This document shows positions 52,986 through 62,462 of a DNA stretch of 64,000 nt, in pieces. Both the position numbers and the translations under genes were made by a program. Positions within the stretch are counted from its first letter, which is position 1, and each line of letters opens with the position of its first letter. The notes beneath the pieces were generated by a model. The model was not told where the DNA came from and did not search any database. It saw nothing but the letters and a program-made list of their open reading frames with translations. This DNA comes from Streptomyces sp. CB01580 (lineage in GTDB: Bacteria; Actinomycetota; Actinomycetes; Streptomycetales; Streptomycetaceae): NCBI RefSeq assembly GCF_001905795.1, contig NZ_LIXJ01000011.1, positions 1 to 64,000 of the forward strand, written 5' to 3'.

Positions 52986-54208
52986 GAGTTCATGATTACA
53001 GGTCGCGGCAGAGGCGAGCGTCGTGCGGGGAGGGGGAGGTCAGCGACTACCTGCCATCCCACGTGGTCGATACGCCGTCCTGCGGAGACGCGGCCGCCGA
53101 CCGCTTCGACCCGCTCGGTCAGGCCCAGGAGGCCGTATCCCTCACTGCCCGTCTTCCGGCTGTGCTGCGATGCGTTGCTCCGGCCGTCGTCGCGCACCTC
53201 CACCTCCAGCCGCTCGGGGTCGCCGGGCCGCACGTGAACGTCTACCGTGACCTGACCGACATGGTCGGCGTGTTTGCGGATATTGGTGAGGGATTCGCGT
53301 ACGACGCAGTGAATTGCGGTAGTGAGCTCGGGCGGGAAGCAGTAGTCGGCGAGCCGCGCGTCGAGGGACAGGGCGGCAGGTGAGCCGGCCCGGGAGAACT
53401 CTTCGGTGAGATCCCGCAATCGGGTCAGGTCGCCCACAGGACCGGTGGCGACCGAAACCACGGGATCACGCAGGACCGAGACCATGCCGCGCATGGACTC
53501 CATCGTCTGCATCCCCGCCTCCTCGATCCGGGCGAAGGTCTTGTCCAGCTCCTCAGGGCTCGGCGCGTGTCCCGCCTCGGAGGCAAAGCGCACGGCTCTG
53601 GCTTGAGCGACGATCGCGGTGACATGGTGGGCCACGAAGTCGTGCAGGTCACGGGCGTATTCCAGACGCTGGGCCTGCCGGTCGGCCGCCCTCTCGCGAT
53701 CGCGCAGCGTATCGGCGAGGCGTAGATACAGGCCCAGTGCGACCATCAGCACCATGGCCAACAGGATCCCCGGTTCCAGGTAGGCGGACACATGGGAATA
53801 CTCCTGCTCCGGAAGCCGCAGGGGCAGCAGAATTGCTGCGAAGGCCGCCCCGGCCGCCGGCGTGACCGCCCGCAGTGGCGGGTACTGACGCACGGCGCGG
53901 GTGATCACCAGCAGCAACGCGGCCAGCTCGGTCAGTCCCGGGGTGACCTCGGGCCGGTGGGTCAGCTGCATGCTGACCACGGACAGTGCGCAGGACATGA
54001 CCACGGCAGCGGCTGCGGTCAGGGGGAAGCGTGCCGGGGGCACGAGCAGTGCTGCCACGCATACAACTCCGCTCGCGACGGTGGCCGCGGTCGTCGGTGC
54101 GTAGCCGGTCGCGAGTCCCTCGGCGACGAGCAGGGCGAGCACGAGGACACCCGCCAGACCGAGCAGGAACTGCTGGGTTCGGGTACAGGCGCGAAAGGCA
54201 TGGATCAC
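52982..54208 (-). CDS. sensor histidine kinase (DesK/NarX type)
   Basis: A 408-residue membrane kinase. The N-terminal half has about five to six hydrophobic segments (FLLGLAGVLVLALLVAEGLA ... ILLAMVLMVALGLYL), with no large extracellular domain, so it probably senses membrane state or a membrane-active drug. The HisKA_3 box is RDLHDFVAHHVTAIVAQAR. The ATPase domain shows VVRESLTNIRKHA (N box), VEVRDDGRS and YGLLGLTERVEAVGG. No ATG fits; GTG 54208 (or TTG 54217) is the likely start. It precedes its response regulator with a 4-bp overlap. Confidence 0.92.
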   Translation of the reverse strand: MIHAFRACTRTQQFLLGLAGVLVLALLVAEGLATGYAPTTAATVASGVVCVAALLVPPARFPLTAAAAVVMSCALSVVSMQLTHRPEVTPGLTELAALLLVITRAVRQYPPLRAVTPAAGAAFAAILLPLRLPEQEYSHVSAYLEPGILLAMVLMVALGLYLRLADTLRDRERAADRQAQRLEYARDLHDFVAHHVTAIVAQARAVRFASEAGHAPSPEELDKTFARIEEAGMQTMESMRGMVSVLRDPVVSVATGPVGDLTRLRDLTEEFSRAGSPAALSLDARLADYCFPPELTTAIHCVVRESLTNIRKHADHVGQVTVDVHVRPGDPERLEVEVRDDGRSNASQHSRKTGSEGYGLLGLTERVEAVGGRVSAGRRIDHVGWQVVADLPLPARRSPLPRPVIMNS

Positions 54209-54420
54209 AGCATCCAACGTACTGCCGCACCGGATACCGCCGTCCCGGCCATTCGGCCGACATCCGGCACCTGACGGTTTCGGTCTTCCGGTTGATCCGC
54301 CGCAGCGCCACTGCGTCGGATCATCGGAATGCGGGACACGCCGGAACGTGTCTTCACCTGCCGCCTTCGTTCCTTTCATCTCGCTGGTCGCGCGAGTCAG
54401 CCACGCTGGAGCCCTCTGTA

Positions 54421-55227
54421 ATGAAGCCCTGCTCGGGAAAGACAGTCCGCCCCCTCATCGCACAGTCGGCGCGCCGACTCACCGCGCCTTCGCCGGCTGC
54501 TCACAGCACGGACCTCACCAAGGTCTACGGCACGGGAGAGACTGAGGTGGTCGCCCTGGACGGCGTCAGCGTCGAGTTCCGGCACGCCGAGTTCACCGCG
54601 ATCATGGGGCCGTCCGGCTCCGGCAAGTCGACCCTGATGCACTGCATGGCAGGCCTGGACTCCGTCACCTCCGGCTCGGCCCGGATCGGCGACGTCGAGC
54701 TGACCGGGCTCAGGGACAAGCAACTCACCCAACTGCGCCGCGACAAGATCGGTTTCATCTTCCAGGCGTTCAACCTGCTGCCCACGCTCAACGCGCTGGA
54801 GAACATCACCCTGCCCATGGACATCGCCGGCCGCAGAGCCGACAAAGAATGGTTGCACACGGTCGTCGAGACCGTCGGCCTCTCCGAGCGCCTCACCCAC
54901 CGCCCGCACCAGCTCTCCGGGGGCCAGCAGCAGCGCGTCGCCGTCGCCCGAGCCCTCGCCTCCAAGCCGGAGATCGTCTTCGCGGACGAGCCCACCGGAA
55001 ACCTCGACTCCCGCTCCGGCGCCGAAGTCCTGGGCTTCCTACGCGACTCCGTGCGCCTGCTGGGCCGGACCGTGGTGATGGTGACCCACGACCCGGTGGC
55101 GGCCTCGTACGCGGGCCGGGTGGTCTTCCTTGCCGATGGCTGCATTGTCGACGACATGGCCGACCCGACGGCCGACAGGGTGCTCGAGCGCATGAAGGGC
55201 TTCGACGCCAGGCGCCGTACGACCTGA
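54421..55227 (+). CDS. MacB-like ABC transporter ATP-binding protein
   Basis: A 268-residue ATPase of the LolD/MacB/FtsE type. It contains GPSGSGKST (Walker A), DKIGFIFQAFNLLPTLNALENI (Q loop), LSGGQQQRVAVARALA (signature), VFADEPTGNLD (Walker B) and VMVTHDPVAASYA (H loop). The first ~28 residues (to SPAAHS) are unlike the family, so a later start is possible, though ATG 54421 is the first in frame after a stop-free shadow. The permease gene follows 54 bp downstream. It is divergent from the two-component system at 52293-54208, the likely regulator. Confidence 0.93.
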   Translation: MKPCSGKTVRPLIAQSARRLTAPSPAAHSTDLTKVYGTGETEVVALDGVSVEFRHAEFTAIMGPSGSGKSTLMHCMAGLDSVTSGSARIGDVELTGLRDKQLTQLRRDKIGFIFQAFNLLPTLNALENITLPMDIAGRRADKEWLHTVVETVGLSERLTHRPHQLSGGQQQRVAVARALASKPEIVFADEPTGNLDSRSGAEVLGFLRDSVRLLGRTVVMVTHDPVAASYAGRVVFLADGCIVDDMADPTADRVLERMKGFDARRRTT

Positions 55228-55281
55228 TCAGCAGCCGACAGCCACCTGCCCCCGGCCCACTCCCAGAGGAACGACCTGACC

Positions 55282-57819
55282 ATGTTCCGTACCGCCTTGC
55301 GCAATGTGCTCGTGCACAAGGCCCGGCTGCTGATGACCGTGCTCGCCGTCGTACTCGGCGTGGCCTTCGTCTCCGGCACCCTGGTCTACACCTCGACCGT
55401 CTCCGACGCCTACGCGAGAAGCTTCCACAAGAGCTTCGTCGACGTCGACGTCGCCATCCAGCCCGGCCCGGACGCCCGGCCAGATGCCGAGCCCAAGCTC
55501 ACCTCCGCACTGCTGAACGAAGTGGCGAAGCTGCCCGGCGTGCAGTCGGTGACGGGCGCGGTACACGGCTTCACAGCCGTCGCCGACAAGAACGGAGCAC
55601 TACTGGGCCACGGCTGGTCCACCCAGGGTGCCAACTACTGCCCGGGCACCAGTGGCGAAGACGCCCGGTACCCGATGGACGACGGCCGCGCGCCCACGGG
55701 CCCCGACGAGATCGCGCTCGACACCGCGACCGCCGAGCGTGCGGGCTACAAGGTCGGCGACACCGTCCGGATCTCCGTCGACGGCCCGGTGCGCGAGGAG
55801 AAGCTCGTCGGCGTCTTCACCACCGACGACGGCGAGGTCGCCGCAGGCGGTTCGCTCACCCTCTTCGACACCCGGACCGCACAGCAATTGTTCAGCAGTC
55901 CAGGAACATTCAGCCAGATCGACGTCAAGGCCGCCCCCGCCACCTCGCCGGACGACCTGCAGTCCGCAGTCGACAAGGTGCTGCCCCAGGAAGTCCTGTC
56001 CGTCACCGGCCAGACCCTCGCGCAGGACCAGGCTCTCAGGGTCGAGTCCCGCGTGAGCAGCCTGCGCTCCACCCTGCTCGTCTTCGCCGGCATCGCCCTG
56101 TTCGTCGGCACCTTTCTCATCGCCAACACGTTCACCATGCTGGTCGCCCAGCGCACCAAGGAACTCGCGCTGCTGCGCGCGGTGGGCGCCACGCGCCGCC
56201 AAGTGACCCGTTCCGTCCTCATCGAGGCGTTCCTCGTCGGGCTGGTTGCGTCAGTGGCGGGGCTGACCGGAGGGATCGGCGTCGCAGTCGCGCTGCGTCC
56301 GCTGACCACCGCACTCGGAGGTGGCGGGCAGGCCCTCCCCGACGGCCCCCTGGCCATCACCCCAGCCGCTGTCATCACCTCGTTCGCCACCGGCATCTGC
56401 GTCACGATGCTGGCAGCATGGCTGCCCGCCCGGCGCGCGGCCAAGATCCCGCCCGTGGCCGCGATGAGCAGCGTGCACGCGGTCGCCACTCCCCGTTCCC
56501 TGGTCGTACGCAACACCATCGGTGCCCTCGTGGCCGTGGCAGGCATCGCTACCGTGCTGGCCGCCGCCACTGGTATGGACCGAGAGGACGGACAGAACAC
56601 CGTGGCCCTGGGCGGCATGATCCTGCTGACCGGAACACTCGTGCTGACCCCTCTGCTGTCCCGCCCGTTTCTTGCCGCCGCAGCACCTGTGCTGCGAGTC
56701 TGCGGTACCTCCGGCACGCTCGCCCGCAAGAACGCCCTGCGCAACCCGCGTCGCACCGCGGCCACTGCCTCGGCCCTCACCGTCGGCCTCACCCTGATCT
56801 CCGGCCTGACGGTGATTGCCGTCAGCACCCAGCAGGGCATCGACAAGATGGCCACCGCCACGCTCAAGGCCGACTACGTCGTTCAGATGGGCAATTACAA
56901 CCCGCTCTCGCCGGAGGTGGAAAAGCAACTCAAGAAGGTCGAGGACGTCAGCGCCGTCAGCCCCCTGCGCGAAACGCCGGCCCTCGTCGACGGTATCGAC
57001 ACCTACGTCACCGGCGTCGACGCCACCACCATCGGAGACTTGGTCCGGCCCGACTTCACCGACGGCTCCTTCACCGGATTCGGCGGTCACAACGTCGTCA
57101 TCGCCGCCGACACCGCGACAACGTACGGCTGGCACAAAGGCACCACGCTTCCGGTGACCTACCAGGACGGCAAACACGCCGCGTGGACCGTCTCCGGGAT
57201 CTACCAGGGCACGGACCTCCTGCGGGGCATCATCACCGACACCCACACCCTCGACCCCCACCTGGACACCCTCAACTCCCGTCAGATCCTGGTGAAGACC
57301 ACAGGCGGTCCCGGCCACACCGGCAAGCAGTCGATCAACAAGGCCCTGGGCGACAGCCCGGCGATCCTCGTCCAGAGCAAGCAGGACGTCTCCGCCACCA
57401 TCGCCGGAAATATGACCGCGTTGCTCAATATCCTCTACGGACTGCTGGCCATGACCGTCCTCATCTCCGTCCTGGGCATCGTCAACACCCTGGCCATGTC
57501 GGTCTTCGAACGCGCCTCGGAGATCGGCATGCTGCGCGCCATCGGACTGGACCAGCACGGCACCAAACGCATGGTGCGCCTGGAATCGCTGGCCATCTCC
57601 CTCTTCGGCGGTGTCCTTGGCATCGGCCTGGGGATCTTCCTCGGCTGGGCCGGAGGCCATGTACTCGCCACCGACATGCACACCTACGAACTGGTCCTGC
57701 CCTGGGGCCACATCACCCTCGCACTCGTCCTCGCCGCAACCATCGGCGTCCTCGCCGCACTCTGGCCCGCCCACCGTGCCGCGGAACTGAACCCACTCAC
57801 CGCCATCAGAACCGAATAG
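55282..57819 (+). CDS. FtsX/MacB-type ABC transporter permease
   Basis: An 845-residue permease with two FtsX domains. An N-terminal helix (LLMTVLAVVLGVAFVSGTLVYT) is followed by a ~210-residue extracytoplasmic domain and three helices (about 258-280, 305-330, 360-378). The arrangement is then repeated with a second external domain and a final FtsX domain (about 715-830, MTALLNILYGLLAMTVLISVLGIVNTLAMSVFERASEIGMLRAIG). Such proteins export peptides, lipids or antibiotics or relay mechanical work to the cell surface. It is partner of the ATPase just upstream; both are probably controlled by the divergent two-component system. Confidence 0.94.
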   Translation: MFRTALRNVLVHKARLLMTVLAVVLGVAFVSGTLVYTSTVSDAYARSFHKSFVDVDVAIQPGPDARPDAEPKLTSALLNEVAKLPGVQSVTGAVHGFTAVADKNGALLGHGWSTQGANYCPGTSGEDARYPMDDGRAPTGPDEIALDTATAERAGYKVGDTVRISVDGPVREEKLVGVFTTDDGEVAAGGSLTLFDTRTAQQLFSSPGTFSQIDVKAAPATSPDDLQSAVDKVLPQEVLSVTGQTLAQDQALRVESRVSSLRSTLLVFAGIALFVGTFLIANTFTMLVAQRTKELALLRAVGATRRQVTRSVLIEAFLVGLVASVAGLTGGIGVAVALRPLTTALGGGGQALPDGPLAITPAAVITSFATGICVTMLAAWLPARRAAKIPPVAAMSSVHAVATPRSLVVRNTIGALVAVAGIATVLAAATGMDREDGQNTVALGGMILLTGTLVLTPLLSRPFLAAAAPVLRVCGTSGTLARKNALRNPRRTAATASALTVGLTLISGLTVIAVSTQQGIDKMATATLKADYVVQMGNYNPLSPEVEKQLKKVEDVSAVSPLRETPALVDGIDTYVTGVDATTIGDLVRPDFTDGSFTGFGGHNVVIAADTATTYGWHKGTTLPVTYQDGKHAAWTVSGIYQGTDLLRGIITDTHTLDPHLDTLNSRQILVKTTGGPGHTGKQSINKALGDSPAILVQSKQDVSATIAGNMTALLNILYGLLAMTVLISVLGIVNTLAMSVFERASEIGMLRAIGLDQHGTKRMVRLESLAISLFGGVLGIGLGIFLGWAGGHVLATDMHTYELVLPWGHITLALVLAATIGVLAALWPAHRAAELNPLTAIRTE

Positions 57820-57939
57820 CCACGTCGGCCGGCCCGGGGCCCGGCCGGTGACGACCACGCCGTTGCCCGCGCTGCCCTCATGACGGACCAAACTGCTCTG
57901 GGACCAAGTCGCGGCTCTGTTGCCCGAGCGAACAAACGT

Positions 57940-57969
57940 GAGGGTCCGCCAGCAAGCCGGCGGACCCTC
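57940..57969 (+). terminator. 11-bp hairpin terminator after ABC operon
   Basis: GAGGGTCCGCC (57940-57950) and GGCGGACCCTC (57959-57969) are perfectly complementary around an 8-nt loop, 120 bp after the permease stop. Confidence 0.7.
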
Positions 57970-58134
57970 GGCCGAGCGCAGGCCGGGGGCCCGCCCGGTG
58001 AACGGGGATTTGGGAGTCGTTGGGGATTCGGCGGCGGGTGGTGGGGAGCCGTCCGCCGAAGGCGTTGAGGGCGGCCTTCTACCCCTGTGAAGTGCCCGCA
58101 GGCGCGGGCGGGCTGGTGGATGCGTGTGTTCACC

Positions 58135-58275
58135 GGCTCGATGGGCGTCGGTTGTGCGGATGAGGCCGTCGCGGACGACCATACAGACGTCTTCGTGCCC
58201 CTGCTCTTGATCTCGGTGAGGACCTGGAGCCAGTACTCGACGCCTTCACCGCCGTCGCCGGCTTACGGGCCGAGG
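58135..58275 (-). pseudogene. IS256-family (mutator-type) transposase fragment
   Basis: The minus strand reads AGDGGEGVEYWLQVLTEIKSRGTK and, one frame over, DVCMVVRDGL, the second catalytic-Asp block of IS256 transposases (GAKFWLQVLTEIKNRGVEDVCIVVCDGL). A stop precedes it, and both ends are missing. The rest of 57970-58472 shows no gene. Confidence 0.65.
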
Positions 58276-58472
58276 ATCACCAACAGCTCGCGCCGTGGAG
58301 GCCGTGACCCATCCCACGGCCCTCGGTCGGCAACGGGCCTGCCCACCGCCGGTCCGGCTGCCCGATGGCAGGGCGACCGTGGATGATTCCCGCCTTCGCC
58401 ATGTGATCGGTCCGTCGGTTGGTCGGGGAGGCGGTTGCGGGCCGGGCTCCCAGGCCCGACCCCGGTCCCGGA

Positions 58473-59852
58473 TCAGCCCGCGGCGGAGTCCAGCAGGTGC
58501 CCCATCCACTCCTCGATGCCGTCGGCCGTGCGCGGCAGGGCGCCCGACATCAGGCGGGCGCCGTCCGCCGTGACGACCAGGTCGTCCTCGATGCGCACGC
58601 CGATCCCGCGCAGCTCGGCCGGGAGGGTCTCGTCGTCCGGCTGGAGGTAGAGGCCGGGCTCCACCGTGAGGACCTGGCCCTCCTCCAGGACGCCGTCCAG
58701 GTAGGTCTCCGACCGGGCCTTCGCGCAGTCGTGGACGTCCAGGCCGAGCATGTGACCGCTGCCGCACAGCGTGTACCGCCGATACAGCTCGCCCTCCGCG
58801 TTCTTGAGGACACCCCACTCCGTGAGGCCCTCCGCGATCACCCGCATGCCGGCCCGGTGGAAGTCGCGGAAGCTCGCCCCGGGGCGCAGGGCGGCCATCC
58901 CCGCGTCCTGGGCGGCGAGGACCAGTTCGTAGACCTGCCGCTGTACCGGGGAGAAGCGGCCCGACAACGGCAGGGTGCGCGTGATGTCGGCCGTGTACAG
59001 GGTGTCGGTCTCCACGCCCGCGTCCAGGAGAAGCAGGTCCTCCCCGTTCAGGCGGCCGTCGTTGCGGATCCAGTGCAGGACGCACGCGTGCGCGCCGGAG
59101 GCGGCGATGGTGTCGTAGCCGGTGCCGTTGCCCTCGGCCCGGGCACGCAGGCCGAAGACCCCCTCGATCCACCGCTCCCCGCGCGGGTGTCCCAGGGCGC
59201 GCGGCAGCGCCCGTACGACGTCCTCGAAACCGGCGGTCGTGTGGTCGACGGCCAGCTGCAGCTGGCCGACCTCCCACGCGTCCTTGACCAGGCGCAACTC
59301 GGACAGGGCGGCGGCCAGTTCGACGTCGGTGGCGGCGTCGCGGCCCACCGGTGAGCCGAGTGCGTCCAGGTGGGCGCAGCGGATGCCGGTGAGGCGCTCG
59401 GCCTCCGCCAGGTCGGGGCGGCGGCCCACCCAGAACTCCCCGTAGCGGCGGTCCCGGTAGAACTCCTTGTTCCCGTCCGCCCGCGGGGAGCGCGGCCGCA
59501 GGTAGAGGACCGCCTCGTGTCCGTGCGGCCCCGACGGCTCCATGACCAGGACGTGGCCCACCTGGTCCTCGCCGGTCAGTCCGGTCAGCCACGCGTACGC
59601 GCTGTGCGGGCGGAAGCGGTGGTCGCAGTCATTGGAACGGACCTTCAGCTCACCGGCCGGAACGATCAGCCGCTCGCCCGGGAAGCGGGCCGAGAGACGG
59701 GCCCGGCGGGCCGGGGTGAGGTCGTGGCCGGGGACCCGCGCCGCGTCCGGCAGCGGGGACGGGGTCCAGTTCCCCGCCATGAATCGGGACAACTCCGGTG
59801 ACACCGGCAGGTCGTGGCTGCCGGTGTGGAGACGGGAGGAGGTGTCGGTCAC
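58473..59852 (-). CDS. pepP: aminopeptidase P family protein (M24B)
   Basis: A 459-residue metallopeptidase that removes an N-terminal residue preceding proline. The N-terminal AMP_N domain (about 50-190, FMAGNWTPSPLP ... FYRDRRYGEFWVGRRPDL) is followed by a pita-bread domain. Its ligands are Asp in LLLDAGVETDTLYTADITRT (two Asp), His in GSGHMLGLDVHD, Glu in LTVEPGLYL and Glu in GVRIEDDLVV. It starts with GTG 59852, with GAGGGAG seven bases upstream. It is divergent from a secreted collagenase, whose products are rich in Xaa-Pro, which suggests joint use of collagen peptides. Confidence 0.93.
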   Translation of the reverse strand: MTDTSSRLHTGSHDLPVSPELSRFMAGNWTPSPLPDAARVPGHDLTPARRARLSARFPGERLIVPAGELKVRSNDCDHRFRPHSAYAWLTGLTGEDQVGHVLVMEPSGPHGHEAVLYLRPRSPRADGNKEFYRDRRYGEFWVGRRPDLAEAERLTGIRCAHLDALGSPVGRDAATDVELAAALSELRLVKDAWEVGQLQLAVDHTTAGFEDVVRALPRALGHPRGERWIEGVFGLRARAEGNGTGYDTIAASGAHACVLHWIRNDGRLNGEDLLLLDAGVETDTLYTADITRTLPLSGRFSPVQRQVYELVLAAQDAGMAALRPGASFRDFHRAGMRVIAEGLTEWGVLKNAEGELYRRYTLCGSGHMLGLDVHDCAKARSETYLDGVLEEGQVLTVEPGLYLQPDDETLPAELRGIGVRIEDDLVVTADGARLMSGALPRTADGIEEWMGHLLDSAAG

Positions 59853-59898
59853 GGAGGCTCCCTCGAGAAGACGTGCACTGGTGGGCGCACAGGTATTG

Positions 59899-59937
59899 TT
59901 AGTGCAATTTCACATTACTATGTTACAGCTCACATCG
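59899..59937. promoter_or_regulatory. AT-rich divergent promoter/operator of pepP and collagenase
   Basis: This AT-rich island contains AATTTCACATT (59907-59917), ACATTACTATGT (palindromic) and TATGTTACA (59919-59927). The reverse complement of AATGTGACATA at 62444-62454, before the dehydrogenase operon, matches TATGTYACA and the AATGTGA core, so one regulator may bind both. Confidence 0.5.
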
Positions 59938-60025
59938 CGGCGCATTAATCCCCGTCAAACGCCGCGTGACGCAGGGCGGTTACCGCACCACCCCCCACCT
60001 CACCCTCTCCAACCAGGAGTTCTCG

Positions 60026-62371
60026 GTGTTCAAGCACAGAGCCGTGCGCTCGTCTCTCCTCGCCTCCGCCGTCGCCGTGACCCTCCTCGTCACCGCCGGG
60101 CAGGCCACCACGCGGGCCGCGGAATCGGGGACCGCCGCCGGCCCGGTCGCCGCCACGGCGACTGCCACCTTCTCCTCCGGGGCCCCGGCCGCGAATCCCT
60201 TCGACGAGGTCGAGCGCCTCGCCACCGCGCAGGAGCACACCCCCGCGCCCGCCCCCGCCCCCGGCGGGACCGCCCTGACCGGGCAGGTCCCGGGCGCGGC
60301 GACGCCCGCCACCGCGCCCGCCGCGCGCACCGCACGCAGCCTCGCCGGCGCCGTTCCCTGCACCCTCGACGGGATCACCGGTCTGGCTCCGGAGCAGTTC
60401 GCCGACTTCCTCGCCGACCAGGCGGTCCTCGCCGACGGCTGTCTGCGGAACCTCATCTGGAGCTGGGACGCCCGCCTCGCCCCCGTCATGTCCGACGCGC
60501 ACGTCCAGGCCGTCTCCCGCCGCATATCCGGCCTGGCCGCCGCCCACGACGGCCGCAACTCCTCCCACCTGGAGGAGATGTTCACCTACCTGCACGCGGT
60601 CGCCTACCACGACTTCTCACGCGACGAGATCGACGTCACCGACGCCCCGACCACCGCCGCGATCCGCAAGGCCATCGACGACTTCGGCAACGCCGCACGC
60701 ACCTTCGACATCACCCCCTCCAACGCCCGCACCCTGCGCGAGGCCCTCTACGCCGCGGGCCCCGGCCTGCGTCAGCACCAGCTCGGCCTCATCAAGAAGG
60801 TCCTGGCCACGATGGACCCGGCCCACCCCGCCACGAACCTCGACCCCGCCTGGGCCGGCGCCGTCCTCGCCGCGCTCTCCACCAACTATCTCGGCGTCCA
60901 CCCGGGCAACCAGGACACCGCCTTCCATGCGGCCGTCTCCGCCGACCCCGCCTACCGGGCCGCCTTCAAGGCATTCGCCGGCTACACGCACCTCAAGGGC
61001 ACCGACAACGCCTGGGTGGCCCGCGACGCGCTGGGCGAGTACGGCCGCTTCGGTCAGATCCAGGGCCTGCGGGGCCGGATCACCGCAGACCTCGGCGACC
61101 TCCTGGAGCCGGTCAGGGCGGGCTTCGGCAACGGCAGCGAGCAGTGGGCCAAGCTCGTCTCCTGGCTGAACTTCTACGAGGCGTGCAAGCCGTACGGCGT
61201 GTGCAAGGAGGACATCGAGAAGCAGCTCTTCCCCTACACCTACTCCTACGACAACGGCGGCATCAAGGTGCGCACCGCACTCGACCGGGCCACCGTCGAC
61301 CAGCTGTACTACGCGAGCAAGCAGGTCAAGTCGCAGTACCACCGGGTGCTCGGCACCGACCAGCCGCTCGCCGACGACCCCAACAGCACGCTCGACATCG
61401 TGCTGTACGCCTCCCGTGCCGACTACGAGAACTACCACCCCATCCTGACCGGCTACGACACCAACAACGGCGGCATCTACATCGAGAACGGCGCCACCTT
61501 CTACACCTATCAGCGCCGCGTCCCCCAGGACTCCTCCCTCACCCTGGAAGAGCTCTTCCGTCACGAGTACACGCACTACCTCAACGGCCGCTACGCCGTC
61601 CCCGGCTCCTTCGGCGAGGGCCCCTGGTACGAGAGCGACCGTACGACCGCCATGGACGAGGGCACCGCCGAGTTCTTCGACGGCGCCACCCGCGACAACG
61701 GCATCGCGGTGCGCAAGTCCTTGGTCAAGAGCATCATCGGCGACACCGCCGGCGGCGGCCCGCGCATGACCGTCGAGCAGCTCCTGAACGCCACCTACGA
61801 CGGCGACGGCTTCCGCTTCTACAGCTACGCCGGCACGTTCTTCGAGTTCCTGTGGACCGAGAAGCCGGCCCTGCTGCGCGAGATGTACACGCACCTGCGC
61901 AACAACGACGTGGCGGCGTACGACTCCTGGCGCCACCGGATGGGCGCGGACACCCACCTCCAGCGCGACTATGACCGCTTCCTGACCATGCAGATCGCCA
62001 AGGTCGATCAGCTGTACGTGCCCAACACCTCCTTCACCCCCAACGAGCAACTGCGCGACGCCGCCCTCGCCCCGGTGAAGTCGGCCTTCGCCGCGGCCAC
62101 GTACAACACCCCGGACTGCGTGGAGAACGGGGACCCCGGCAAGCGCCGCTTCACCTGCACCGGGCGGATCACCGCGAACCTGAAGAACTGGCGCGACGAC
62201 CAGAACTTCAAGGACATGTCCGAGACGGTCGACTACTTCATCCTCGACCGGGCGGGCGCGGCCTCCAACAACCTGGCCGACATGAACTGTTCCTTCGGTC
62301 CCGTGGACATCTGGACCAACAAGGTCGCCGGGACGTCGAGTTACAGCTGCGAGGGCCCGCTCCGCAGCTGA
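60026..62371 (+). CDS. secreted M9 family collagenase
   Basis: A 781-residue exported zinc protease. The signal peptide (VFKHRAVRSSLLASAVAVTLLVTAGQATTRA) is followed by a Pro/Ala-rich linker and the collagenase activator domain (about 110-370). The gluzincin catalytic domain has HEYTH at 513-517 and the third ligand Glu545 in MDEGTAEFF, the same 32-residue spacing as clostridial ColG. The C-terminal ~100 residues hold paired cysteines, and no PKD/PPC domain is present. GTG 60026 has AGGAG upstream, which decides it over ATG 59966. It would cleave native collagen or gelatin outside the cell. Confidence 0.94.
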   Translation: MFKHRAVRSSLLASAVAVTLLVTAGQATTRAAESGTAAGPVAATATATFSSGAPAANPFDEVERLATAQEHTPAPAPAPGGTALTGQVPGAATPATAPAARTARSLAGAVPCTLDGITGLAPEQFADFLADQAVLADGCLRNLIWSWDARLAPVMSDAHVQAVSRRISGLAAAHDGRNSSHLEEMFTYLHAVAYHDFSRDEIDVTDAPTTAAIRKAIDDFGNAARTFDITPSNARTLREALYAAGPGLRQHQLGLIKKVLATMDPAHPATNLDPAWAGAVLAALSTNYLGVHPGNQDTAFHAAVSADPAYRAAFKAFAGYTHLKGTDNAWVARDALGEYGRFGQIQGLRGRITADLGDLLEPVRAGFGNGSEQWAKLVSWLNFYEACKPYGVCKEDIEKQLFPYTYSYDNGGIKVRTALDRATVDQLYYASKQVKSQYHRVLGTDQPLADDPNSTLDIVLYASRADYENYHPILTGYDTNNGGIYIENGATFYTYQRRVPQDSSLTLEELFRHEYTHYLNGRYAVPGSFGEGPWYESDRTTAMDEGTAEFFDGATRDNGIAVRKSLVKSIIGDTAGGGPRMTVEQLLNATYDGDGFRFYSYAGTFFEFLWTEKPALLREMYTHLRNNDVAAYDSWRHRMGADTHLQRDYDRFLTMQIAKVDQLYVPNTSFTPNEQLRDAALAPVKSAFAAATYNTPDCVENGDPGKRRFTCTGRITANLKNWRDDQNFKDMSETVDYFILDRAGAASNNLADMNCSFGPVDIWTNKVAGTSSYSCEGPLRS

Positions 62372-62397
62372 TCCGCACCGGATTCCGGCCCTGACGG

Positions 62398-62421
62398 ACC
62401 CGCCCCGGAACGGGGGCGGGT
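62398..62421 (+). terminator. hairpin terminator after collagenase gene
   Basis: ACCCGCCCC and GGGGCGGGT arms surround a short GGAAC-type loop, 27 bp after the collagenase stop. Confidence 0.7.
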
Positions 62422-62440
62422 TCGCCCTGGGCAAGCTCTA

Positions 62441-62456
62441 AAGAATGTGACATATT
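62441..62456. promoter_or_regulatory. AATGTGACATATT operator-like site before dehydrogenase operon
   Basis: AATGTGACATATT (62444-62456) is an imperfect palindrome (AAT-TG-CA-ATT) ending 6 bp before the GTG start at 62463. It resembles the AT-rich sites in the divergent pepP/collagenase promoter. It could be both the -10 region and an operator. Confidence 0.45.
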
Positions 62457-62462
62457 ACTGCC

